Positions 57,212 to 63,972 of a stretch of 64,000 nt of DNA are shown one piece after another. The notes under the pieces are model-generated. The model saw nothing but the letters and a program-made list of their open reading frames with translations. It was not told the DNA's origin and ran no database searches. The DNA is taken from positions 868,001 through 932,000 of the forward strand of contig NZ_LT629740.1 of assembly GCF_900105165.1 (NCBI RefSeq), written 5' to 3'. Origin of the DNA: Mucilaginibacter mallensis. Lineage in GTDB: Bacteria > Bacteroidota > Bacteroidia > Sphingobacteriales > Sphingobacteriaceae. How positions within the stretch are numbered: the stretch's first letter is position 1; each line of letters begins with the position of its first letter. Position numbers and translations under genes: made by a program.

Positions 57212-57224
57212 TTTTTTTAGACTA

Positions 57225-57566
57225 ATGGAACAGATACGTAAAAACAAAGATTTTAACCCCTACAATTGTCCGGTTACGCATTGCATGAACAAGATTGGTG
57301 GCAAATGGAAGATCCTGATCATATATGCAGTCAGCAAAAATTGTAACCGCTTTAGCAAGCTGCAAAAGGCTTTGCCCATCATCAGCAAGCAGATGCTGGT
57401 TAACCAGTTACGTGAACTGGAAGACGACAAGATACTGGAACGCACCATTTACGCTGAGATACCGCCACGTGTTGAGTATAAACTTACGGAGCTTGGGCAT
57501 TCATTAATGCCCGTTATTGGTGTGATGCAGGATTGGGGGTTGAAGGATTTGGGGTTGGGGAAGTAG
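57225..57566 (+). CDS. HxlR-family transcriptional regulator
   Basis: A 113-residue winged-helix regulator. CPVTHCMNKIGGKWKILIIYAV is the family signature; the Cys near residue 14 is the position used for thiol sensing in several members. Recognition helix in ISKQMLVNQLRELEDD, wing and tail in PPRVEYKLTELGHSLMPV. Divergent from the gene at 56567, its likely target. Confidence 0.92.
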   Translation: MEQIRKNKDFNPYNCPVTHCMNKIGGKWKILIIYAVSKNCNRFSKLQKALPIISKQMLVNQLRELEDDKILERTIYAEIPPRVEYKLTELGHSLMPVIGVMQDWGLKDLGLGK

Positions 57567-57590
57567 TATTTGGTATAACGCGCTCCGTCG

Positions 57591-57718
57591 ACTCACCCGA
57601 CATCGCTGCGCTTGTCGCCCTCTCTCCGCCTGCGGCGCAAAGAGGGCAGAAAAAGAAAATCCCGCTCTACGCTAAAGCGTAAAGAGGGATGTCGAGCGAA
57701 GCAAAAGACAGGGTGAGT
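57591..57718. repeat. Structured intergenic repeat with three stems
   Basis: Outer ACTCACCC / GGGTGAGT (57591-57598, 57711-57718) encloses two hairpins: GCCCTCT...CGCC/GGCG...AGAGGGC (57617-57647) and CCCGCTCT-ACGCT/AGCGT-AGAGGG (57661-57688). No coding frame. Confidence 0.6.
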
Positions 57719-57737
57719 TAAATATTTGCCTTACTGT

Positions 57738-58685
57738 TTACGATACAGCCACCAACGCTGGCTTACTTTCATTAACCTTCACATTATTTTGCTCGTCAGT
57801 TTCTTTATCAATATCAATACGAACCATCGGTCCCGCAGCAGCCAGCTCACTGCCTTCAACCTTTGATTTAAATATCGGCCATAATAACTGTGCATACCAT
57901 TGGTCGCCTGCATAATGCGATATGCCGTAGGCTTTTGGGTACTGGCGTGTTATAAGCGCGGTGCCAAAAATGATATCCCACAGGAAAAACATATTGCCAA
58001 AGTTGCCTTTGTAATAACCTATACCATCATCAGTACTGGCGGCATGGTGGGCGTGGTGTGTAGCCGGGGTTGATATGGTGCGCTCCAACACCCAGGCAAT
58101 AGGGTGCAATATTTTGTATTTGTATAATGGCTTATCCCAGGGAATGCTGGAGTGCGCCAAAGTAGTAATAGTTCCTTTGATTATGCCTACAATTATAGCA
58201 GGTATACCCAGACCCAGATAAACAAGGGCCGTGGTTAAATAAACCTGCGAAAAGAAAATGGTATAAATAAGATTTTGCCTGTTAGCCATAGCCATACCCA
58301 TGTACGATGCTGAATGGTGTGTACGGTGAAACCTCCATAACCATGGAATCTGGTGATGCAAGCGGTGGTACCAGTATTGGGTAAGGTCATCAGCAACGGC
58401 TATAATGGCAACGCCCCAGAATAGGGGTACCCAGCTGAATATATTTTTATAGGCAGGTAGTAGTGCCGGTAACACTTTTAAGCCAAATAAACCAAATGCA
58501 GGCCTGATTACAAGGGGCACTACAATAAAGCAGGCGATATCAACCCAGCGCTCGTTTTTTGGCCATTTACCTTTGTACAGGCCGAATGAAAATTCAAGCA
58601 CGCCAATAAAGACTAATAAAACCGGAAAACCGTAACCGTTAAGATTTTCTATTATTTTTTTGATGAATTCAATCGTTGCTTCCAT
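57738..58685 (-). CDS. Sterol desaturase/fatty acid hydroxylase family protein
   Basis: A 315-residue integral membrane di-iron oxygenase. Histidine clusters: HRLHHQIPWLWRFHRTHH (about 118-135) and THHAHHA (about 210), plus later His residues. Several membrane helices lie between about 15 and 200. Members hydroxylate or desaturate lipids. Its start overlaps the 66-residue membrane-protein gene by 17 bases, so translation is coupled. Upstream of this operon lies the leader peptide ending CYCCC, which suggests cysteine-dependent expression. Confidence 0.9.
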   Translation of the reverse strand: MEATIEFIKKIIENLNGYGFPVLLVFIGVLEFSFGLYKGKWPKNERWVDIACFIVVPLVIRPAFGLFGLKVLPALLPAYKNIFSWVPLFWGVAIIAVADDLTQYWYHRLHHQIPWLWRFHRTHHSASYMGMAMANRQNLIYTIFFSQVYLTTALVYLGLGIPAIIVGIIKGTITTLAHSSIPWDKPLYKYKILHPIAWVLERTISTPATHHAHHAASTDDGIGYYKGNFGNMFFLWDIIFGTALITRQYPKAYGISHYAGDQWYAQLLWPIFKSKVEGSELAAAGPMVRIDIDKETDEQNNVKVNESKPALVAVS

Positions 58686-58869
58686 TGGTAAAATTGCTTT
58701 TGTTGGTTATTGATTTTATGTTTTCTTTTTTAGCTGCTTTCTTTTCCCACGGCCTCTGCCCGGTTATGGTAAATGTGAGGAACATGAGCGCAATTGGCAG
58801 CACGTAAATAAACAGGCTCAGGATCAGGTTCCTGGTTATCTGTTTTTTTGTGGTTGTATCTATTTTCAT
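58669..58869 (-). CDS. Small single-pass membrane protein (66 aa)
   Basis: A basic N-terminus (TTTKKQITRN), one hydrophobic helix (about 15-37, LILSLFIYVLPIALMFLTF) and a Lys/Asn-rich tail. Its ATG overlaps the stop of the preceding 57-residue gene as ATGA, and its end overlaps the hydroxylase start by 17 bases. It may be a subunit or partner of the hydroxylase. No family recognised. Confidence 0.65.
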   Translation of the reverse strand: MKIDTTTKKQITRNLILSLFIYVLPIALMFLTFTITGQRPWEKKAAKKENIKSITNKSNFTNGSND

Positions 58870-59039
58870 GATTTGTTAGTTTTAATTTGTTTAACAGCGG
58901 GCTGTGGCTGACTGCTGTTGCCCTGTAATAATTTTTGCGTAAGGAAAAGCCCTCCTACGATAATGATAAAAGGTACCAGGGTGATGATAATACCAACCAG
59001 GATCTTTTTACCGATAAGGGATACATCTGATAATGTCAT
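58866..59039 (-). CDS. Small single-pass membrane protein (57 aa)
   Basis: A 57-residue ORF starting MTLSDVSLIGKK with one hydrophobic helix (about 13-33, ILVGIIITLVPFIIIVGG) and a short polar tail ending KTNKS. It overlaps the next gene as ATGA, the usual sign of translational coupling. First structural gene of the three-gene operon behind the CYCCC leader. Function unknown. Confidence 0.6.
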   Translation of the reverse strand: MTLSDVSLIGKKILVGIIITLVPFIIIVGGLFLTQKLLQGNSSQPQPAVKQIKTNKS

Positions 59040-59199
59040 AGTTATTTTAGATTTATTGATTTATGATTTGATTAAATATTGGGCTGAATTACCAGTCTAA
59101 ATGTTCTAAGAAGCGGTGAACAAGTCATAACATATCCTATCCGCTATGCGCGACCTATTTTCTTGAACCGGTAAAAGGATTAATGGAAATTACGCAGGA

Positions 59200-59289
59200 T
59201 CAACAACAACAATAACAGCGTTCCGGCTGTAAGGTAATCACGCCCATGTGGGCTGGTATGTGTTTACTGATATGTAAAAATGCTTTCAT
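59200..59289 (-). CDS. Cysteine-rich leader peptide (29 aa, ends CYCCC)
   Basis: A 29-codon ORF beginning MKAFLHISK, passing HMGV, and ending Glu-Arg-Cys-Tyr-Cys-Cys-Cys then TGA. Four of the last five residues are Cys, a placement that would stall ribosomes when Cys-tRNA is scarce. It lies 19 bases past a TAnnTTTG box and 160 bases upstream of the 57-residue gene. A second peptide with the same plan is at 61685. Coding status is inferred from the paired occurrence and the shared promoter. Confidence 0.7.
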   Translation of the reverse strand: MKAFLHISKHIPAHMGVITLQPERCYCCC

Positions 59290-59307
59290 TGCGGTTGTTT
59301 TACAATG

Positions 59308-59359
59308 CAAATATAAAAATATTTATTAAATACTAGTAAATATATAGATTTTATAGAAT
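59308..59359 (-). promoter_or_regulatory. Promoter and shared upstream box of the CYCCC leader
   Basis: On the minus strand TATATTTG (59308-59315) followed by CATTGTAAAACAA is the -7 region; the 16-base box at 59344-59359 (plus-strand ATAGATTTTATAGAAT) lies upstream. Both recur at the same spacing before the second leader. The box also lies just upstream of the opposite promoter of the SAM riboswitch, so one regulator could act on both. Confidence 0.7.
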
Positions 59360-59365
59360 TAATTA

Positions 59366-59373
59366 TATATTTG
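59366..59373 (+). promoter_or_regulatory. -7 box for the SAM riboswitch transcript
   Basis: TATATTTG fits TAnnTTTG; a start near 59380 would begin about 15 bases before the riboswitch P1 stem. Confidence 0.6.
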
Positions 59374-59393
59374 CATCATAATTGTTCTTTAAT

Positions 59394-59511
59394 ACTTATC
59401 CAGAAAGACAGAGGGAAAGGCCCTATGACGTCTTAGCAACCTGTACCGGCTACAAAATAGTTGGGTAAAAGGTGCTAACTCCTGCTCCATTTAAAATGGG
59501 GAAAGATAAGA
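59394..59511 (+). ncRNA. SAM-I (S-box) riboswitch
   Basis: P1 pairs CTTATC (59395-59400) with GATAAG (59505-59510). Conserved core: AGAGGGAAAGGCCCTATGACG, then TTAGCAACC and AAGGTGCTAACTCCTGC. This class binds S-adenosylmethionine and lowers downstream expression when SAM is plentiful. The next gene is a cysteine desulfurase starting about 100 bases later. A weak hairpin (CCTCTCAGCGGGATTTTCT, near 59533) may be the terminator platform. Confidence 0.93.
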
Positions 59512-59612
59512 TGACAACAGAATTTAATATCCTCTCAGCGGGATTTTCTATTGCTTCTCTGCGATAAGTATTTACGAAACAGGTAAAAACACATTATTAA
59601 AGAAAAGCAAAA

Positions 59613-60743
59613 ATGAAAATCTATCTCGACAACGCCGCCACTACCCAACTTGATACCGCAGTATTTAAAGCCATGACCCCATATTTGCTGGAGCATTATG
59701 GCAACCCATCATCGCACCATGCGCATGGGCGTGAGGCTAAACTGGCTATTGAAAATGCAAGGGCGACAATAGCCAGGCTTATCAATGCATCGCCCGAGGA
59801 AATTATTTTTACCAGCGGTGGTACTGAGGCTGATAATACGGCTATATTATCCACCATTCGCGTACAGCAAATAAAAAATGTGATCACTACGCCGTTGGAA
59901 CATCATGCTGTGTTGCACCTGCTGGAGAATTTGGAAAAGCAGGGCGAGATCAAACTCAATTATCTAACCATAAATAAACAAGGCGAAATCGATCTGGCTG
60001 AGCTGGAGCAATTGCTAAAAAACAACGGGCGCTCATTGGTATCTGTTATGCATGCCAATAACGAGATCGGCAATTTGAATGATATTGATGCGATAGGCGA
60101 GCTCTGCGAGCGCTACGATGCCGTTTTTCATACCGACACGGTGCAAACCATTGGCCATTACCGTCATGATCTGCAAAAATTAAAGGCGCATTTTATAGCT
60201 TCATCGGCACATAAGTTTCATGGGCCAAAGGGAGTGGGATTTTTGTATTGTCGTAAAGGCACCGGCTTAACCAAACTATTGCATGGCGGTTCGCAGGAAA
60301 GGCAGCTGCGTGCAGGCACAGAAAATATTCACGGCATCATTGGCCTGGCTACAGCGCTTGAAATTGCTTACCAGGATATTGATGCACATCAAACCTATAT
60401 ACAAAACTTAAAGAACAGGCTCATCGCCAAACTAACAGAACAAATTCCGGGTGTTTCATTCAACGGAAATTCTGCTATCGCGGATAAGAGCCTTTACACC
60501 GTATTAAGCGTAAACCTGCCATTTACTGATGTTAACCTGCTGTCATACCTTGATCAGCAGGGCGTATCTGTTTCGGGCGGAAGCGCTTGTTCAACTGGTT
60601 CCGCATCGCATGTATTAAAAGCATTAAATAACGGGGCATCTGGCTATACCATCCGGTTTTCATTCAGTAAATTTAATACTGCCCAGGAAATTGATTTTAC
60701 TGTTGCTGCGCTTGCCGCAGTTTACCGGTCGGTTGCCGCTTAA
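59613..60743 (+). CDS. Cysteine desulfurase (NifS/IscS-like)
   Basis: A 376-residue PLP enzyme that takes sulfur from L-cysteine as a persulfide and leaves alanine. It starts MKIYLDNAATTQLD, has HHAVLHLLE and HANNEIGN, the PLP Lys in SSAHKFHGPKG (about 203) and the persulfide Cys in SGGSACSTGS (about 326). It lies behind a SAM-I riboswitch, unusual for iron-sulfur supply and suggestive of sulfur routing toward methionine or thiolation. A tRNA-Cys gene on the other strand ends two bases after its stop. Confidence 0.93.
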   Translation: MKIYLDNAATTQLDTAVFKAMTPYLLEHYGNPSSHHAHGREAKLAIENARATIARLINASPEEIIFTSGGTEADNTAILSTIRVQQIKNVITTPLEHHAVLHLLENLEKQGEIKLNYLTINKQGEIDLAELEQLLKNNGRSLVSVMHANNEIGNLNDIDAIGELCERYDAVFHTDTVQTIGHYRHDLQKLKAHFIASSAHKFHGPKGVGFLYCRKGTGLTKLLHGGSQERQLRAGTENIHGIIGLATALEIAYQDIDAHQTYIQNLKNRLIAKLTEQIPGVSFNGNSAIADKSLYTVLSVNLPFTDVNLLSYLDQQGVSVSGGSACSTGSASHVLKALNNGASGYTIRFSFSKFNTAQEIDFTVAALAAVYRSVAA

Positions 60744-60745
60744 AG

Positions 60746-60817
60746 AGGCGTGAGAGCGGGTTCGAACCGCTGTAAAGAGTTTTGCAGACTCCCGCCTAAC
60801 CACTCGGCCACTCCGCC
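60746..60817 (-). tRNA. tRNA-Cys (GCA), with extra base in acceptor stem
   Basis: Anticodon loop CTGCAAA (anticodon GCA), D-arm GCCGAGTGGTTAGGC and T-arm AGCGG-TTCGAAC-CCGCT are normal. The 5' acceptor strand GGCGGAG pairs with CTC-A-CGCC only if one A is bulged out, making it one base longer than its neighbour. It may be less active or a decaying copy. Second of two tandem tRNA-Cys genes. Confidence 0.85.
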
Positions 60818-60905
60818 GTAAAATACTTATCTGAAAGTCAGCGACACTACCCGCTGACTTTTCAAATAAGCGAAAACTAAACTAAAAAAAAACTAAATCA
60901 AAAGG

Positions 60906-60976
60906 AGGTCAGAAGCGGATTTGAACCGCTGTTGCAGGTTTTGCAGACCTGTGCCTAACCGCTCGGCCACCTGACC
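60906..60976 (-). tRNA. tRNA-Cys (GCA)
   Basis: A complete cloverleaf: acceptor GGTCAGG / TCTGACC with U73, D-arm GCCGAGCGGTTAGGC, anticodon arm CAGGT-CTGCAAA-ACCTG, T-arm AGCGG-TTCAAAT-CCGCT. CCA is not encoded. It starts 10 bases after the carbonic anhydrase stop on the same strand, so it is probably processed from that transcript. Confidence 0.95.
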
Positions 60977-60986
60977 TTTTGGATAA

Positions 60987-61556
60987 CTAATTTACTTGGG
61001 GGACTTCTATTAATTTACCTGATTTAACATCGTAGATATAGCCATAAACCGGGATATCCTTAGCTACCAAAGGGTGACTTTTTATCCTTTGCACATCCTC
61101 GCTTACGCTGGTTTCAAGATTTTTAATGGTTAAAAAGTTAACAAACCGGGCTTCGTCTGATCCGCCTTCTTCCTGCACATTGCGCCAGCCCTTTTCATCA
61201 ACTGTAGCAGTTGCCAGGCTTTTAGCCAGCAGATTCTGGATAATGTCATTAGTGAATAGCTCCATACCACAATCGGTGTGATGGATCACAAACCATTCTT
61301 TAGTACCCAGTAGTTTATGTGAGATAATGAGCGAACGTATGGCATCATCACTGGCACGGCCGCCTGCATTGCGGATAACATGGGCATCACCTTCGGCAAG
61401 ACCTGCATATTTAGCCGGATCGAGGCGGGCATCCATGCAGGTAAGTATGGCAAATTGCCTGGCTGGTGGTAAAGCCAACTCTGATTTATTGCCGAAATGC
61501 TTAACATACTCAGCATTGGCTCCAAGTACCTGCTGGTGAATTTGCGTTTTTGACAT
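60987..61556 (-). CDS. Beta-class carbonic anhydrase-like protein
   Basis: A 189-residue cytoplasmic enzyme. Zinc ligands fit the beta class: Cys and Asp-Arg pair in TCMDARLD (about 39), His and Cys in HHTDCGM (about 97). The family interconverts CO2 and bicarbonate; a few relatives act on carbon disulfide or similar sulfur compounds. It lies between the CCC leader peptide and two tRNA-Cys genes on one strand. That context makes a sulfur-related role worth considering, but the sequence itself looks like a normal carbonic anhydrase. Confidence 0.9.
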   Translation of the reverse strand: MSKTQIHQQVLGANAEYVKHFGNKSELALPPARQFAILTCMDARLDPAKYAGLAEGDAHVIRNAGGRASDDAIRSLIISHKLLGTKEWFVIHHTDCGMELFTNDIIQNLLAKSLATATVDEKGWRNVQEEGGSDEARFVNFLTIKNLETSVSEDVQRIKSHPLVAKDIPVYGYIYDVKSGKLIEVPQVN

Positions 61557-61583
61557 AGGTAGTTAAAATTAAAATATTGTTAT

Positions 61584-61602
61584 ACCCAGCAATTAGCTGA
61601 GT
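61584..61602 (-). promoter_or_regulatory. Hairpin in the leader-to-gene gap
   Basis: ACTCAGC-TAATT-GCTGGGT on the minus strand, 28 bases before the carbonic anhydrase start and 83 bases after the leader stop. It is followed by an AT-rich stretch but no clean T-run, so it may sequester the start region or be part of an attenuator. Confidence 0.4.
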
Positions 61603-61684
61603 TTTGTTGGATGTCCCGGTGAATTTGTTTTGTAAATGATAGGTACCTGTAAAAGTAGCTATTTAATGAGGATGGAGGTATGGA

Positions 61685-61765
61685 TCAACAACAACAATAC
61701 ACGCCCATATCGCGAAGCGTGAGATGGAAATTTGTGCTTTTGGGGAGATGTGAAATCGTGTTCAT
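61685..61765 (-). CDS. Cysteine-rich leader peptide (26 aa, ends CCC)
   Basis: A 26-codon ORF beginning MNTISHLPK and ending Asp-Met-Gly-Val-Tyr-Cys-Cys-Cys then TGA. It matches the second leader at 59200 in promoter, length class, internal MGV and terminal Cys run, although most codons between differ. It lies 18 bases past its TAnnTTTG box and 128 bases upstream of the carbonic anhydrase/tRNA-Cys operon. A ribosome-stalling sensor for low Cys-tRNA is the simplest reading. Confidence 0.72.
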   Translation of the reverse strand: MNTISHLPKSTNFHLTLRDMGVYCCC

Positions 61766-61782
61766 TGCCTTGTTTTACAATG

Positions 61783-61834
61783 CAAATATATAAATTATTT
61801 TTATATTCTACTAAATAGATAGATTTTATAGAAT
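61783..61834 (-). promoter_or_regulatory. Promoter and shared upstream box of the CCC leader
   Basis: Minus-strand TATATTTG (61783-61790) followed by CATTGTAAAACAA, and box ATAGATTTTATAGAAT (plus-strand, 61819-61834), identical to 59344-59359. Distances to the leader ATG are 54 and 55 bases in the two loci. Confidence 0.7.
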
Positions 61835-61897
61835 ATAATTAAATATTGCTTGTAAGTTGCTGTTTTTCTGATAGATTAATTTAAAATATAAAACAAA

Positions 61898-61923
61898 CAC
61901 CGGCTGTCCGGTGCTTGTTTTAT
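61898..61923 (-). terminator. Terminator of the ArgE-like gene
   Basis: Stem CACCGG / CCGGTG with loop CTGT; minus strand reads into TTTGTTTTATATTTT. It lies just after the stop at 61926. Confidence 0.8.
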
Positions 61924-61925
61924 GG

Positions 61926-63101
61926 TCAATTGTCAATAAATTTCGCCTCGTTTTTATAGGCCGGCGGATTATTTATCAGCATCAGCGGCAATGTATCCAG
62001 TAGTTTAATATAAAGGTTGATGCCCTTTTTAATCTCTTCTAAAAAGATAAATTCATTGGCTGAATGGGAGCGTGCGGAATCTCCGGGCCCTATTTTTACC
62101 GATGGGATATTTAGCCATGCCTGGTCTGATGAGGTGGGTGAGCTATAAGTTTTGCAGCCGATGGCAGTGCCAGTTTTAACTATGGGATGATCCATCGGTA
62201 CAGATGAGGCACTTAGCGCGCTTGGCCGGGCGGTAAACTGTACCGTTGTATTAGCCCTAATGATATCCATTATTTGCTGGTGCGAATAAGTATCATCATT
62301 CCTGATATCAACCGTAAACTCGCATTTGGCCGGTACTATATTATGTTGTATGCCTGCCTTAATTTCGGTAACGGTCATCTTTACAGGTGCCAGGCCCTTT
62401 AACCGTTCCGGGAACCTGAAATTTCTGAACCATTCAATATCCTGCAGGCATTTGTAAATGGCATTATCACCCTCCGCGCGCGCTGCATGACCTGGCCTGC
62501 CGGTGCTAATGCAGTCTATTACCAGGTTTCCCCGTTCGGCTACCGCCATTTGTAAGAGTGTTGGTTCTCCAACTATGCCCAGCTCCAAATTACCCAATAA
62601 GGGCAGGATAGAACTGATGCCATTTTTGCCGGAGTTCTCTTCTTCGGCAGTAGCGGCAAGGCAAAGGTTAAAGCTTAGTCCCCGGTAACTGTAAAAGTGC
62701 CAAAAGGCTGCTATGAGCGAAACCAGGCATCCGCCCGCATCATTACTGCCCAGGCCATATAAGCGACCATTTGTTATCTCGGGGCAAAATGGGTTATTGG
62801 TATAATTTTCGTTCGGTTTTACTGTATCAAGGTGCGAGTTTAGCAGGATAGTAGGCTTGGCGGCATCAAAATGCTTGTTATAGCACCAGATGTTGTTCCC
62901 CAGTCTATTGGTTTTAATGCTGTAACTCTCCAAATAATGCTGTACAAGGTCGGCCGCTTTGGCTTCCTCGCCGCTATAGGATGGTATGGCTATCAGTTGC
63001 TGTAAAAGGGTAACTGATTTGCTAAACAGCATTGGGTTAACCGGCAGGCTTTGCTGTACAAAGGAAACTTCCGGCATTTCATTTACATTTTCCATCATCA
63101 T
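61926..63101 (-). CDS. M20-family deacetylase (ArgE-like)
   Basis: A 391-residue cytoplasmic zinc hydrolase. Metal ligands: His/Asp in LLNSHLDTVKP, Asp in GSNDAGG, Glu pair in ATAEEENSG, Glu in GIVGEPT; dimerisation domain about 190-300. By context (a GNAT acetyltransferase starts 6 bases upstream) it is the deacetylase of the arginine pathway, acting on N-acetylornithine or a similar N-acyl intermediate such as N-acetylcitrulline. The choice of substrate is inference. Confidence 0.88.
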   Translation of the reverse strand: MMMENVNEMPEVSFVQQSLPVNPMLFSKSVTLLQQLIAIPSYSGEEAKAADLVQHYLESYSIKTNRLGNNIWCYNKHFDAAKPTILLNSHLDTVKPNENYTNNPFCPEITNGRLYGLGSNDAGGCLVSLIAAFWHFYSYRGLSFNLCLAATAEEENSGKNGISSILPLLGNLELGIVGEPTLLQMAVAERGNLVIDCISTGRPGHAARAEGDNAIYKCLQDIEWFRNFRFPERLKGLAPVKMTVTEIKAGIQHNIVPAKCEFTVDIRNDDTYSHQQIMDIIRANTTVQFTARPSALSASSVPMDHPIVKTGTAIGCKTYSSPTSSDQAWLNIPSVKIGPGDSARSHSANEFIFLEEIKKGINLYIKLLDTLPLMLINNPPAYKNEAKFIDN

Positions 63102-63107
63102 TCTGTT

Positions 63108-63653
63108 TTAGTTTAATTTAGGATCAAATAACATGGCGGTGCAAAGGCAGTTGCACCTGTTCTTGCTTTGCAGCACATTATAGTTAACGCAACTTTTGCA
63201 GCCATCCCAAAAGGTTTGGTCGTGCGCTATTTCAGCATAGGTAACCGGCTCAAAGCCCAGGCGAGTATTCATTTTCATGATAGCGAGGCCCGAGGTGATG
63301 CTGAATATTTTTGCATCAGGATACTTGCTGCGCGATAGTTCAAAAATTTGTGTTTTGATTTGGGCGGCCACACCCTGGTTACGGTGTTTTGGCGAAACGA
63401 TGAGCCCGCTGTTGGATACCAGCTGTTCGTTATCCCATGCTTCAATGTAGGAGAAGCCTGCCCATTCGCCGGTTTCGGTTACGGCTACTATTGCCTTACC
63501 GGTGTCTATTTTTTCAATGATGGCGGCTGCGGAGCGTTTTGATATTCCTGAGCCTCGTGCTATCGCTGAACTTTCCATTTCGTGAATGATCTCGTCGGCA
63601 AAGACCACATCAGCCGCAACTGCCGACCTTACAATAATTCGTTCATCTTCCAT
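63108..63653 (-). CDS. GNAT-family N-acetyltransferase with Cys-rich tail
   Basis: A 181-residue acetyltransferase. The acetyl-CoA loop is in GLIVSPKHRNQGVAAQI (about 83-100). GNAT core about 5-140. The C-terminal tail has a Cys-rich stretch, CKSCVNYNVLQSKNRCNCLC, that could bind zinc. It lies directly upstream of the ArgE-like gene, a pairing seen at the head of Bacteroidetes arginine operons, and may acetylate glutamate or a related amino acid. Substrate is inferred. Confidence 0.82.
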   Translation of the reverse strand: MEDERIIVRSAVAADVVFADEIIHEMESSAIARGSGISKRSAAAIIEKIDTGKAIVAVTETGEWAGFSYIEAWDNEQLVSNSGLIVSPKHRNQGVAAQIKTQIFELSRSKYPDAKIFSITSGLAIMKMNTRLGFEPVTYAEIAHDQTFWDGCKSCVNYNVLQSKNRCNCLCTAMLFDPKLN

Positions 63654-63937
63654 TTCTGTAAATTATTTCAGTTAAAGAACACGTTCCGTTCTGTAACTGT
63701 ACTTGCAGGTATGCCAAAAGAATGCCCGTTATATGCAGTAAGCCTAAATGGTGCGTAATGCTGTATAAATGAATAAATTTATTTTATCGGGAATTAAAAA
63801 GTAAACAGAAAAGGCCTCTCAATTTGATATGGTTTTTTAGTAAGGTCACTCATTTTAAGAAAATACTGGAGGCATATTTTCGGTAGATAGCCATTCAATC
63901 CAGCTCCGGCTACCCATTTAATTACAAACCATTAACA
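63654..63937. other. Upstream region of the GNAT/ArgE-like operon
   Basis: Non-coding. It contains a 12-base palindrome AATAAATTTATT (63772-63783) inside TGAATAAATTTATTTTAT, loosely like an ArgR box. No ORF. Confidence 0.35.
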
Positions 63938-63972
63938 CTATCCTAAAAGATACCGGTATCCTTTAGGATAGT
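63938..63972. promoter_or_regulatory. Nested palindrome at the right edge
   Basis: Outer arms ACTATCCTAAA / TTTAGGATAGT (11 bases, perfect) enclose GATACCGGTATC, itself palindromic; GTATC/GATAC elements recur at 63973-63990. It may be an operator or terminator for a gene beyond the window. Confidence 0.5.

Noticed and set aside
57591-57718. Structured intergenic sequence considered as a riboswitch for the sterol-desaturase gene
   Set aside because: It lies downstream of that gene, not upstream, and its symmetric stems look like a dispersed repeat.
59511-59567. 18-codon ORF directly after the SAM riboswitch
   Set aside because: The ATG overlaps the end of the aptamer, the ORF runs through the probable expression platform, and it has no Cys or Met run or conservation signal.
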